This document shows positions 1 through 9,004 of a stretch of 64,000 nt of DNA, piece after piece. The stretch covers positions 339,039 to 403,038 of the forward strand of contig JALLLT010000040.1 in the NCBI GenBank assembly GCA_025266875.1, written 5' to 3'. Under the pieces are notes generated by a model. It was not told where the DNA came from. It saw only the letters and a program-made list of their open reading frames with translations, and searched no databases. The translations under genes and the position numbers were made by a program. The DNA comes from Fennellomyces sp. T-0311 (Eukaryota; Mucoromycota; Mucoromycetes; Mucorales; Lichtheimiaceae). Position 1 is the first letter of the stretch; every line of letters begins with the position of its first letter.

Positions 1-2
1 GT

Positions 3-156
3 TATATTGCCACAAGCTTGTTACGGAATGTCAAGCCATCTATTGTAAGTCTGTTTTGTTTCGGTTGAGGAACGGTTCCTGACTATCTTTGGTTCGCAGT
101 TGTTCCAATTCTATGAAAGCAATTTGAAGTTTGAACCCATCACGGAGGAAAAGTAG
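3..156 (+). CDS. 3' end of an unidentified protein gene (partial)
   Basis: Only the last two exons are in the window: 3-44 and 100-156, with a GTAAGT donor at 45 and a CAG acceptor at 97-99. They join in phase 0 and end at a TAG at 154-156. The readable C-terminus is about 32 residues and finishes FEPITEEK. The tail is too short to name a family. It lies head-to-tail with the cohesin gene downstream, so the 267 bp between them must hold this gene's terminator and the next promoter. The exon junction is well supported by splice consensus and frame. The identity is unknown. Confidence 0.5.
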
Positions 157-423
157 CTGTTGGATGACACTGCAATGAGATGGATTTGAGACATAATAAA
201 TGAGCTTCTGTGCGCTATCTTGCTTATTGAGTCCATACAGACCGGTTACTGGAGAGTTGCATCATGATGCCAATAGTCACGAGTGCATTGAGCTACACGA
301 CCGCTTCAAACGCGACATGAAATTAACGTGACTTGAACGCGAAGGTAAAAAAGTGCTTGACCTGCCGGATATAAAAAAACTGCGCATCGCGTTTCTTTTT
401 TAAATACCTTTTTCTAGTCAAAC
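157..423 (+). promoter_or_regulatory. RAD21 promoter with three AACGCG-type boxes
   Basis: This gene-free stretch contains AAACGCGA at 308-315, GAACGCGA near 335-342 and the reverse form TCGCGTTT near 387-394, all within 120 bp of the RAD21 start. They resemble the MCB (MBF) core ACGCG that drives G1/S transcription in fungi, including the yeast cohesin gene MCD1. The presence of the boxes is seen directly. The regulation is inferred. Confidence 0.4.
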
Positions 424-2338
424 ATGACAGAACTTCTCATTGGAGGAAGTGGTCCTCTGGCACGCGTTTGGCTTGCTTCGCATTGGGAACGAAAAGTTTC
501 AAAATCCCAATTCTTGCAAACCAATTTGGAGAAAACGATCGGTAACTGAACTAAAAAGAGGAGGGACTCTGCCGTAACAATTGACTAATCCAATGTTGTC
601 TATTCAGATGCCATAACAACCGATGATCACGAACCATTGACGTTGCGCATGTCAGGACAACTGTTGCTAGGTGTCGCTCGCATTTATTCGCGCAAAACTC
701 GATACTTGTTGGAAGATTGCAACGAAGCACTGGTCAAGATCAAGTTGGTATGCAACAAGCTTTGCCATCTCATCTCTATTATGCATCTAACTATTTTTTG
801 TTTTGCTAGTCGTTTAAAAAAGGCAACGTGAACATGCCAGATATTCAGCACACCGTAGCTAGCATCAAAAGCATCACTTTACCTGAAAGGTTGACCGAAT
901 TTGACATTCTGCTACCCGACGAGCCCCTTCTCGATATGTACGTCTTTTTTAACACTCACATGGCCGCCCTAGATACTTACATAATGGAATAGAGATATGG
1001 ATACCATTGATGCAGTCCTCGACAGTTCATCTCAAATCGCCTCATCACAAGATATCACGCTCAGCGACATTGGAGATCTCTCGTTCGGAAACGACTGGGA
1101 CATCAATCCAACCGCCGAAACCGAACGGGCACGTACGGACGCCGAGAACGTAAACGAATTGGACGTCGGAATGAGCAGTGTCGAACAAGGTCGTCGTGAC
1201 AATGAAATGGAATTGGGTCGCGAAGGATCGTTTATCGATGATATCAACTCGCCTCTCAGCAAAATGAACATTGACGGGGCACAGCAACAAGATGACAATT
1301 ATCTCGACTTTGATGACTTTGACTTTGGAGATGATTATGCAGATATGGCACCACCACAACCACCGGCTGCTGAAGAGTTCCATCGCGCAGATGACTCTCA
1401 AATCATGTCTGGTAGCTCGCTTATGCATTCCGGTAAAATAGCCATTCCCTTTGTTTTTGTTGAAGGCCATGTATCTGATATTTGTTGCACAGGCTTGATC
1501 GCTGATGATGACGATGATCAACTCATGTTCGAAACACAGCCATTGGATGAAGTGTCTGAGCCTGTTGCACCTCGTCGTCGCCGTCGCCGTTTGGTCGTTG
1601 ATCGAGTGACTGAAATCCCACATGACCAACTACGTGCCCAAGTTAGTGACACATCTTCACTTGTCAACCGCGTAAGCACCTTTTGCCAAAAGGAATAGTC
1701 AGGAGAGATAAACTGATCCCAAAAAATATAGGATGCCAATGCATTACCGCGAAGCCGCAAGACGCAAGCCAAGGTGGATTGGAAGAAGCCAATTGCGTGC
1801 GACAACAGCACCAAGCTTGGCGCTTTGTTCGCGCGATTAAATGCCAGGAAAGATACAGCGGGCGAAACTGAGGTGGATATGAACGAAACTCGGGAAGATG
1901 CCGAGGAACCCGTTGCACAGGTTGAACAGCAGGCACAGTATGATGACTATGGAATGGATTATGATGACTTTGACGTAAGTTTGGAAAGATGTGGAATTAG
2001 GATATGGACACATCCTCACAAGACAGCAACAATAGTTTGGTGATACTCCGGCGCCTGTGACAGACGAACCAGCAGAAGCTGCGGGAGATATGGACAACAC
2101 TAGTCAATTCACGCAAAACACTCAGTCCACGATCGGGCGCAGCACTCGCGAAGTCTTGGACACCATCCAGAGTCGATTAGAGGTTCAAGAGACAGTGAGC
2201 TTTGGCGAGTTGGCTCCACACAATGCTACAAAGTCGGAGGCTGCGCGACGATTCTACGATGTATTGCTTCTCACAACCAAGGATATGCTCAAAGTACAGC
2301 AAAACCAGGCGTTTGGTGAGATTCAAATCCGGGCATAA
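424..2338 (+). CDS. RAD21: Cohesin kleisin subunit Rad21/Scc1 (7 exons, 516 aa)
   Basis: The kleisin bridges the SMC1-SMC3 heads, binds the SA/Scc3 subunit and is cut by separase at anaphase. Exons are 424-541, 608-747, 810-937, 993-1432, 1493-1671, 1732-1974 and 2036-2338; the introns are 55 to 66 nt and all frames close. Residues 1-110 are the conserved Rad21/Rec8 N-terminal domain ([15 protein letters not shown], then [20 protein letters not shown]). The middle is acidic and disordered. The last 65 residues are the winged-helix C-terminus ([27 protein letters not shown]), which contacts the SMC1 head. At 516 residues it is somewhat shorter than human or fission-yeast Rad21 (about 630). The usual MFYxxxxLSKxGPL start is absent: the modelled start reads [12 protein letters not shown], so a short upstream 5' exon may have been missed. 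Rec8 is less likely because the N-terminal sequence follows mitotic Rad21. Confidence 0.9.
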
Positions 2339-2463
2339 ATGCTCGCCATTGTATTTAGCATTGCTATGCGCTATATACTGCTAGCCTATTTGTCGTTCAT
2401 GATATGCACTGTAAATCGCCGCCGATTAGCTTAACAACGCCATCATTTATATATATTTTCATG

Positions 2464-2808
2464 TCATTTTTTTTCTTTACCTTCTTGGTCCTTTTCGATA
2501 AAGTCGATGTAGTCCTTGTTGTCGAATGTGCTCACTTGGTCATTCGGGAGACACACAATCAACGCCCGCAGGCCCGTCTTGATCTCGTAGGTAACTTCGC
2601 CTCCGATGGATTCCACATCAGCTCTGCATTGCTTAACAACTTTGTCGGTCGCCGGCGCTTTAAGAGCCATAATGTAGGTGGTGCAATCGCCTGCGAAAGG
2701 ACATTAGTAATGCTTGCTAGGTTTGGAGGTTGATCAGCGAGGCTCACCGGCAGCCACGATGAGGGCCAATGCCGAGATAATGAGTAACAGTGCTGACTTG
2801 AAGTACAT
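2464..2808 (-). CDS. Secreted I9 (subtilisin propeptide-like) inhibitor domain protein
   Basis: There are two exons, 2808-2748 and 2690-2464, giving 95 residues. Residues 1-20 are a typical signal peptide (MYFKSALLLIISALALIVAA). The rest is one inhibitor_I9 fold: TYIMALK strand, a helix around VVKQCRADVESIGG, the GEVTYEIKTGLRALIVCLP beta-hairpin and an acidic tail ending in lysines. In this family the domain either chaperones subtilisin-like proteases as a propeptide or acts alone as an inhibitor, as yeast Pbi2 does. No protease follows, so this is a free-standing, secreted or vacuolar version. It shares a 143-bp divergent promoter with the SRPBCC gene at 2952. The function is inferred from the fold only. 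Confidence 0.7.
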
Positions 2809-2951
2809 GTTGGAAGGAAAAAGAAAAAAGTGTGAAACGTAAATGTCACGAGGGATTTGAGCTTTAATGCAGATACGTAAATTAGGCTGGGCCGGCCACT
2901 TGGCAGCACCAACTCTCTTCCCCCTCCTCTTTACTCGCATATAATATTTCC

Positions 2952-3578
2952 ATGACAACACTTTTGACAGGCGTATGCACACTACTGATTCTAATACCCG
3001 CGGTGCCCATACTGACGTACGTTATCGGGCTCTTGTTACCGGCGAGCCATATTGTTTCCCGCACACGACCGTTCCGAGCCAGCCAAGCGGACCTTTGGAC
3101 CGTCCTCACCAACATATCCGACCACACCCAGTGGCGGCCTCGACTGACACAAGTCAATATCCTTGAACAGAACGACGACAGAATCGTTTTCGAAGAACAT
3201 ACGCGGAAACGTAAAATCGTCGTCATTCATGTCGAACAAGTGCCATTCTCGAAATTACTGCGCATACTCCAGGAGATTCCGACTTTTTCAGGCTCATGGA
3301 CTTTTGAGTTGCTGCCCTTGGACGACGGCGGAACCAGTCTCAAAATCACACAACAAGGCTTGATCAAGAAGCCCATGCTGCGCGTTATCCATATGCTTGT
3401 CTTGGGGCTGCATCGCCGGATCGACTTGTTTTTGAACGATCTGGATACAAAATTAAAGTCATCAACACCTGTTGTCGATCAGCGGACTCCTCCAACCCTT
3501 GGGGCGTCCACGTTACAGCCAAAGGAGAAGAATAATAAGGATTGGGACATGATCAGTGAAGTGTATGAAAAGAAATAA
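2952..3578 (+). CDS. Membrane-anchored SRPBCC/START-like protein
   Basis: A single-exon gene of 208 residues. Residues 3-32 are hydrophobic and look like a signal anchor. The remainder matches the polyketide-cyclase/dehydrase SRPBCC pattern: an early helix (ADLWTVLTNISDHTQWRP), strands around IVFEEHTRKRKIVV, a central GSWTFELLPLDDGGTSLKIT strand pair and a long C-terminal helix (HMLVLGLHRRIDLFLNDL). These folds bind lipids or other hydrophobic ligands in a cavity. The ligand here cannot be told. Its stop codon is one base from the stop of the convergent methyltransferase gene at 3580, so the two 3' UTRs must overlap. No intron is needed. Confidence 0.65.
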   Translation: MTTLLTGVCTLLILIPAVPILTYVIGLLLPASHIVSRTRPFRASQADLWTVLTNISDHTQWRPRLTQVNILEQNDDRIVFEEHTRKRKIVVIHVEQVPFSKLLRILQEIPTFSGSWTFELLPLDDGGTSLKITQQGLIKKPMLRVIHMLVLGLHRRIDLFLNDLDTKLKSSTPVVDQRTPPTLGASTLQPKEKNNKDWDMISEVYEKK

Positions 3579-3579
3579 A

Positions 3580-4938
3580 TTATGCTTGTTTCTTTTTGAA
3601 CCGTGCTACAAAGAACCCGCTCGTTCGACTCACAAGGGGATCGAATCGCACGCACAGCTGGTTGATGGATGCTTGCGTCCTGTTGGGGATCCCCGTCACC
3701 TGTTTGATCTTGGCTAATGGGATGTCTAAACTGTCCACAGGCTCCAGTTTGGCTTCAGGATGATTGCTCAGGAACCAGGCTACGTTGCCTTCGTTCTGAT
3801 CCACTGTCAACGAGCATGTACTGTACACCATCACGCCCTCTTCCTTCAGCATTTGCCATCCTTGCTTCATCAATTGGCGCTAAGACAAAACGAGTTAGTC
3901 AGAGCATCGTGGCAAATGGTTGTCCATTACTTGAAGCTCGCAAATGGTCGACAACCGATCCGGGTTCATAAAGTTCTTTTCAAAGGCATCCCATCCCCAT
4001 TTCTCATACTAAATCAGATTAGCATCAGATCACTAAAAATGGCCTAATAAGGGTTCAGTGTTACCTTGAGAATATGGCTGATAGATCCATCGTGCGTGCA
4101 TTCGGCATCCACCAACACCTGAAACACGTCATCTCAGCATTCTGTTCTTATAAAGTGATCAGGTTACCTTATCGTAGAGATGCGGTGAATCCTGGCTATC
4201 GAATCGGAGGAATTTGGATGCCCAAAACGGTTTTGACCCCATCGTTTTTTGTCGTTTGCTCACGGGCTCCTGCTCCACGATCACTCGACCTCCCACGCGA
4301 GCCGGTGGCGGGATGGCGAACGTGGTACCATCTGATTCAAACAACCGAACCCTATTTCCAACACTATACTTTTTCACAAGTGACCGACACGTTGCCAAGC
4401 GATGACTTGCAATATCCACTCCCGTCACCGTCCCAACGCCGTCGTTACCAAGGAGATTGGCAATCATGCATAATTTCGCACCAGGCGCACAGCACAAGTC
4501 TAATACTTGATCATCCTTTTCCAACTCTAGTGCTTCTACCGCCATGGCCGAACTCAAGTCGATCCCAAAAACAGTATGATTCTTATACCTATATCGCCCC
4601 TATTAGCTTGGAAAAACCAACACGGTTTTCTTGAAACATACGTACGCTTCGATATCCACCAGCCGCTGTTTGGCCTGAAGAAAACCAAATATACCATCCT
4701 TGACTTGCCAAACTTGCTTTGTATCGAGTTGCGTTTTCAAATTATCGAGCGTCGGCAAGTTGATCAAATGAGTGTTTAGCCGTATGTAACGTGGTAGATC
4801 GATCACAGTGTAGATCTGAGGATCGATGCCATTGTCATCGAGAAACTTTTGGAACGAACAAGGAAGGTTTTTGAGATCAAATGCTACCGGGACGTCATCG
4901 TTGCGTTCTTGTTCTTCCTCTGGATCAATCGGCGGCAT
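3580..4938 (-). CDS. NOP2/Sun (NSUN) family RNA cytosine-C5 methyltransferase
   Basis: Five exons, 4938-4646, 4588-4168, 4118-4065, 4008-3931 and 3879-3580, give 381 residues. The N-terminal part (about 1-115) is the family's RNA-recognition region. The Rossmann methyltransferase follows with motif I DLCCAPGAK (SAM binding), VTGVDIASHRL, motif IV VDAECTHDGS and motif VI VYSTCSLTVDQNE. NSUN enzymes use two cysteines, the motif-VI TC nucleophile and the motif-IV cysteine; both are present. Motif IV reads D-A-E-C-T instead of the usual D-A-P-C-S, a variant I associate with a eukaryotic subgroup near NSUN6/plant NOP2C (recollection, not checked). The substrate RNA (tRNA or rRNA) cannot be read from sequence. 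It is convergent with the SRPBCC gene, one base apart. The start is the first ATG, followed by an acidic leader. Confidence 0.85.
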
Positions 4939-5368
4939 GCCGCTTTTTTTTTTTTAAAAAAAAAAAATGAAGGTTGGAATAAGCTTTTTAAGCTGCCAAA
5001 GAAATTTTATTAATGCGCAAGGGATATCAATGCTGGACGGATTTATGTATAGTGGATTAATAGTACTCGCAGGAATGCTCTCTCCAATGACGAGCAGTTT
5101 CTAAGTCAAAATAAGTCAGTTTATACGTAGACAGCTTTGCATGGATATACACTTTACTTGAATTCTTTGGTTGGTCTCACTCTGTCAGGATATGGTAGCG
5201 CTGGCCCACTGCTCATATCGGATATGTCACTATTAGTGTGTACAGACATATATCTAGTAAATATACAGCTAACGAACCTTTTTTTTTTTTCAAATACGCT
5301 CAACCTGATTTCCCTCATTGACACTTAGTGAGTTACGGTCATTCTCTACGCAAGCTCATGTGTACATA
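4939..5368. other. Intergenic, AT-rich; no gene seen
   Basis: Upstream of the methyltransferase start there is an A/T homopolymer junction (4946-4967), then AT-rich sequence with no coding signal on either strand that survives homology-by-eye or splice reasoning. It probably contains the methyltransferase promoter and the 3' flank of the zinc-finger exon beginning at 5369. Confidence 0.5.
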
Positions 5369-5575
5369 CTATAGTGAGTATACTGTTTGTACCACTATAC
5401 CACTAAACTCGAATCTTCTACCAGAAGGTGAATTAAACATGTGCTGAAGGCCAGCCAGATTTATAAAGCGGTTGTCGTGGCGCTTCTGAATATGTCGTAA
5501 GAGGTCATATCTGTGAATTCTTGGAGTGAAACAATCTGCGTAGGGACAGTAGTATCGGCTCTGCTGCGTAGTTGA
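5369..5575 (-). pseudogene. C2H2 single-finger paralogue, terminal exon (copy D)
   Basis: Reading the minus strand in the frame that ends at the stop 5371-5369 gives TTQQSRYYCPYADC, then a finger with C-x4-C-x12-H-x4-H spacing, then HDNRFINLAGLQ and a tail PSGRRFEFSG. It aligns along its whole length with the terminal exon of the intact gene at 8177-8766 (SRKYCPYEGC, VHDTAFPSLTSV, PSGIRIEFNG). Its upstream exon may be the TQTE-type ORF at 5985-6242, but a second degenerate finger copy lies between them. I cannot prove a working gene, so it is recorded as a probable decayed or partial copy. Confidence 0.5.
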
Positions 5576-5589
5576 AAAAGTATAAATTT

Positions 5590-5800
5590 TATTTAGAAGA
5601 CTTTTCGACCTGCTCCAATAGGTATATGGTCGCTTCCTTGCGGTACAAATGTATAGATATAAAAGGGTATCTGGTGCCTCGTCTGAAAAAACCTCTTACG
5701 GGGAAAAGCACAGGCCGATGTCGAAGCGTTGTGAAAAGTTATAGAAATAGAGAGAAGAAAAACAGTCCTTGGCTCTGCTGCGTATCTAAAAGCAACCCTG
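5590..5800 (-). pseudogene. Degenerate C2H2 mini-protein copy
   Basis: The minus strand begins with a stretch almost identical to the start of the copy-D exon (TACGCAGCAGAGCC is shared), then drifts and loses the finger cysteines and histidines. It ends in FVPQGSDHIPIGA, which parallels the FLIPSGIRI tail of the intact paralogue. A second similar tail (GTFEPQGRGLIPLGA) occurs at about 6290-6365. Both are best read as remnants of tandem duplication. Confidence 0.4.
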
Positions 5801-5984
5801 ATTAACGTGGGTATTGTAGCCTTATATATATACATTACTTTTTCGGTTGTTTCCGACAATGGGCTCGGCGCTTCATATGGTCAGCTAATACATATTCTGT
5901 ATGAGATCAAATGTAATAGTAATCACCAGTCAAGTTGATGCTAGACACTCTATGAGGAAGTGAATGTGCGACGAGTGTGCTATG

Positions 5985-6242
5985 TTAACCAGTAGATATG
6001 GCCGTTGCTTGTTGAGTATAAGGCTCTTTGGATCGTATATCAGTGTTCGATAAAGTTGTAAAAACCGTAATAGATCTATCCCAGCGCTCTTCAGTCTGAA
6101 TCGAGGTGTTTATAGCTACTTTATTGATACGCTGCTTTGATTTCAGAAATCTTCGAGTAAAAAGGATCGTGTTCAAGGTAAGAAAGAATTTAATGGAAGT
6201 GAGGAAAGAAAAGTTTTTCTGTGAACACAAGATGGCTGGCAA
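5985..6242 (-). pseudogene. Paralogous first exon with TQTE-like motif
   Basis: An 85-codon open frame whose middle part (TILFTRRFLKSKQRINK, then VAINTSIQTEERWDRS) parallels the first exon of the intact C2H2 gene (LLSRTQSVKKEF, then VSVATQTETRS). It ends QQATAISTG where the intact exon ends FTASTSA at its splice donor. It may be exon 1 of copy D or an orphan exon. Evidence is pattern similarity by eye only. Confidence 0.35.
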
Positions 6243-7826
6243 ACAGTCCGTACCTAGAATAGTTCAAAAATTGCTACTTATTTATGAGAGGTAATAGATC
6301 TGCTCCTAAAGGTATTAGGCCTCTCCCTTGCGGTTCGAATGTTCCGTTACATTATTACTAAAGTATGATGAATTACATGCTTGAAAAAAATTATAGAAGT
6401 GAAAAAAAGCAGGTCGATGTAGTTAGAGGTGAAAGGTATGTAGCGGGGATGGCCACTGCCATAGTTCCATTGAGAGCCTTGCAGGATCACATAGTTTATA
6501 TATAGTATCTTTTTTTTTGGGGGGGGGGAGCGGTCGATTATGGGATGGTTCGGGGGTTGCTTGATGCACTGCTTTGCTCGTTGTGCAGAACCTACCTAGA
6601 ATACTAGTATGTCGGAGCTGGGTGAATAGCCTATGTTGATCTGCAGGAGAAACTAATCCCGTTACACGTTCGGCATTGCTAGTTGCTGCTGCATGTCTGG
6701 ATTCGCTTCGTGGGTTGTTATCTTGTGGTGAAGCAACCACACATGGTAATAATAATAATAATAAAAGGTATTTTTTATCGGATAGCACATATCGGTTCAA
6801 TATCATCACGAAGTGTACTTGCATAGTAGCTTGCCTACATGGGTTCAGAATTACACCGCACGAACGAATGGGATAAACTCAACAGAATATGGAATTAAGT
6901 TCATCCTCAAATCCGCATGATCAGAACAAAGGAAAGTATTCTATCGTCCTCTATCCGTTCAGGCAATTCTGAAGACGACACACCATCTAAACTGCCATCG
7001 TTGATTCAATATACAGGAAGATATAAAAGCATAGAGCGTTGCATTCAATAAAGCATATTTAAAACCTCAAAAGCACTTTTCTTTGTCTGATTTATTCTTT
7101 GTACCGTTTAATCCATCTCATATGCTGATATTTAAAAATGGAAAATTGGCAAGTACGAGTCCTTCTTTTTGAGTATAAACGTGCACAGCTTCTTTCTTAA
7201 CTGCTGGGTTCCTTGTAAAAATATAAAAACAAGAACATACATTACATACTGGAAGATATACAATAGTGGTAAGACTTGTACCCATTCTTGGCTTCATACA
7301 TACCATAACATCCATCTAAATAGAGACATGTATGATTGGTATTATGAATCGGCCTGTTGATACAATTTGGTAGAGATAATATGCTCCTTGACAAAAGGAA
7401 TAAAAGTAAAAACTTTTAACTGAACGCGTCGTGTGTACGTAGATAGGCCATTCGAGACTTTGTTATACCAAACAACTCTGATCATCTCGTTAATAAATAT
7501 GCAACAGAAACCATTGACAATAAGAGTAGGACTTAATTAGTGGTTAAAGATACCAATACAAAATCTTCTCGTGTTTTTTCAAACCAAATGTTAATATGTA
7601 TATGAAGTATGTACCATTTGATGAGTGTGGGACTTGATCGCGATCCTTTTATTTATTTATTTTTGTTATATTGAGATAAAGTATACATATGACAACTGAA
7701 AAAGAAAATCTCACGTCGTCCGAGACACGAGTTCGACTACGACTTCGTCATTGCCCCCGACCGAGTTTATCACGCTTTCTATTTCAAAGCACATATCAGC
7801 GTCTTTGTACGTATGGTTTACAAAAG
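6243..7826. other. Accessory island filler with eroded paralogue fragments
   Basis: No intact gene is visible. It contains an eroded finger-gene tail at about 6290-6365, a T9-G10 homopolymer junction near 6510-6530, a (TAA)n microsatellite at about 6746-6763, and at 7118-7315 on the minus strand an open frame with FTRNPAVKKEAVHVYTQKE. That frame resembles the VKKEFVSVATQTE segment of the intact first exon. The rest is AT-rich with no coding signal I trust. Confidence 0.4.
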
Positions 7827-8123
7827 TTAACTTGTACCGTTCATCAAATCTAACGGCTGTTCAGAATCGACACGCCTAAGCATATACTTGACATTGTTCC
7901 GGCCAGAACGTGAAGGTAATCGTTTGTTGTGCCTTTTATGTAGGTGCCTATATATGTGATTACAGTTACATGCGTAACCACAGTTACGATATGGACAATG
8001 GGCGCGCAGCTCTATAGTTAGATTAGCATAGTTACGACTTGCAAAGAAGGACATGGTACTAACCTTCATAAGAAAGGCGGAGAACTCGGATTCTCTCACC
8101 AGCCGCCAATGAATTACGGTCAT
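7827..8123 (-). CDS. C2H2 single-finger paralogue (copy B)
   Basis: An open frame of 98 codons containing AHCPYRNC followed by a histidine pair in RHLHKRHN, so it keeps a C-x4-C and H-rich second half in the same place as the intact paralogue, and ends VDSEQPLDLMNGTS, which parallels IRIEFNGTVHL. The N-terminal 35 residues before the finger do not resemble the TQTE exon and probably include intron sequence, so the true gene may begin with an exon I did not find. Either a diverged active copy or a pseudogene. Nucleic-acid binding is assumed from the finger type only. Confidence 0.4.
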   Translation of the reverse strand: MTVIHWRLVRESEFSAFLMKVSTMSFFASRNYANLTIELRAHCPYRNCGYACNCNHIYRHLHKRHNKRLPSRSGRNNVKYMLRRVDSEQPLDLMNGTS

Positions 8124-8176
8124 TTTCTAATAGGTTGGTTTTTATACGTACGTTGTAAGATATAAAATCTACCACA

Positions 8177-8766
8177 TCACAAATGCACTGTACCATTAAA
8201 TTCAATTCTTATGCCCGAAGGAATCAAGAATTTGTGAGGTACACTTGTTAAACTCGGGAAAGCGGTGTCATGAACACGACGAATATGCGGATACAATCGC
8301 CCACGATACGTGCGAGATACATCGCAGCCTTCGTACGGGCAGTATTTTCGGCTTTGATTGTTGGCAGCTAAAAAAAAAGCTGAATTAGTGTAGGTTTTTG
8401 AGCATGCCTCGTATATGTATTACTTCTTATAGGCGGTTCCGTGGTCAATACAGGTTCCGACACTTTTGATGACCAGGTTATGTACTACTATCAAGATCAG
8501 ATGAAGTACTTACCAGCCGATGTACTCGCAGTGAAAGGTGCAACATGGGGAGATATATTATGATTATCATTGATTATGACGGTTGCATTCTGTTGCGAAT
8601 TGCTACTCGATCCTTGAAGGCGTACATCAACGTTTAGCACAGATGTTATCGGGGCAATAGGCTGGGTAATATAGGAACGTGTTTCCGTTTGCGTCGCCAC
8701 ACTCACAAACTCCTTCTTAACGGACTGTGTCCGGGACAGCAGCGGAATGCTGTTGAAGAAGAACAT
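8177..8766 (-). CDS. Small single-C2H2-finger protein, intact founder of the cluster
   Basis: Two exons, 8766-8514 and 8367-8177, close the frame to 147 residues; the 146-nt intron is long for this window. Residues 1-85 are low in complexity: MFFFNSIPLLSRTQ, a basic VKKEF segment and VATQTET, then Ser/Asn-rich sequence. Exon 2 carries one zinc finger, YCPYEGC to HIRRVH, with C-x4-C-x12-H-x4-H spacing, followed by a conserved tail HKFLIPSGIRIEFNG and the stop. The ATQTE stretch looks like the T-Q-T motif bound by dynein light chain LC8 in other proteins; that is inference. I do not recognise the family from any named protein. At least three relatives lie downstream on the same strand, so this is a tandem lineage-specific expansion. 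A Met 27 codons upstream is possible but the sequence between lacks family similarity. Confidence 0.6.
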
Positions 8767-9004
8767 TTTGAAAGGTGTGGGAAAGAGAGAGTGCCACTTT
8801 ATGATGAAGCGAAACCTGCTCTCTTCTATATCGGTCAAAAGAAGCACGTGAAGGCTACGTATGAACAGAGTCCTTCCAAAATGTACAAAACATAGTTTAC
8901 GAGGAGAAGAATTGTGATGTTTATACTAGATCAAAGTGTGTGTGGCCAGCACAAAAGGAAAATGGCAGATGAGAAAATGGATCTATTCAAAATGTGGTTC
9001 GCTA

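Noticed and set aside
1032..1629. Two minus-strand frames of 88 and 194 codons over the RAD21 middle exon
   Set aside because: They are antisense to a well-supported exon, lack any domain and cross two confirmed introns.
4074..4634. 186-codon plus-strand frame
   Set aside because: Antisense to the methyltransferase exons that hold motifs I and IV; no domain of its own.
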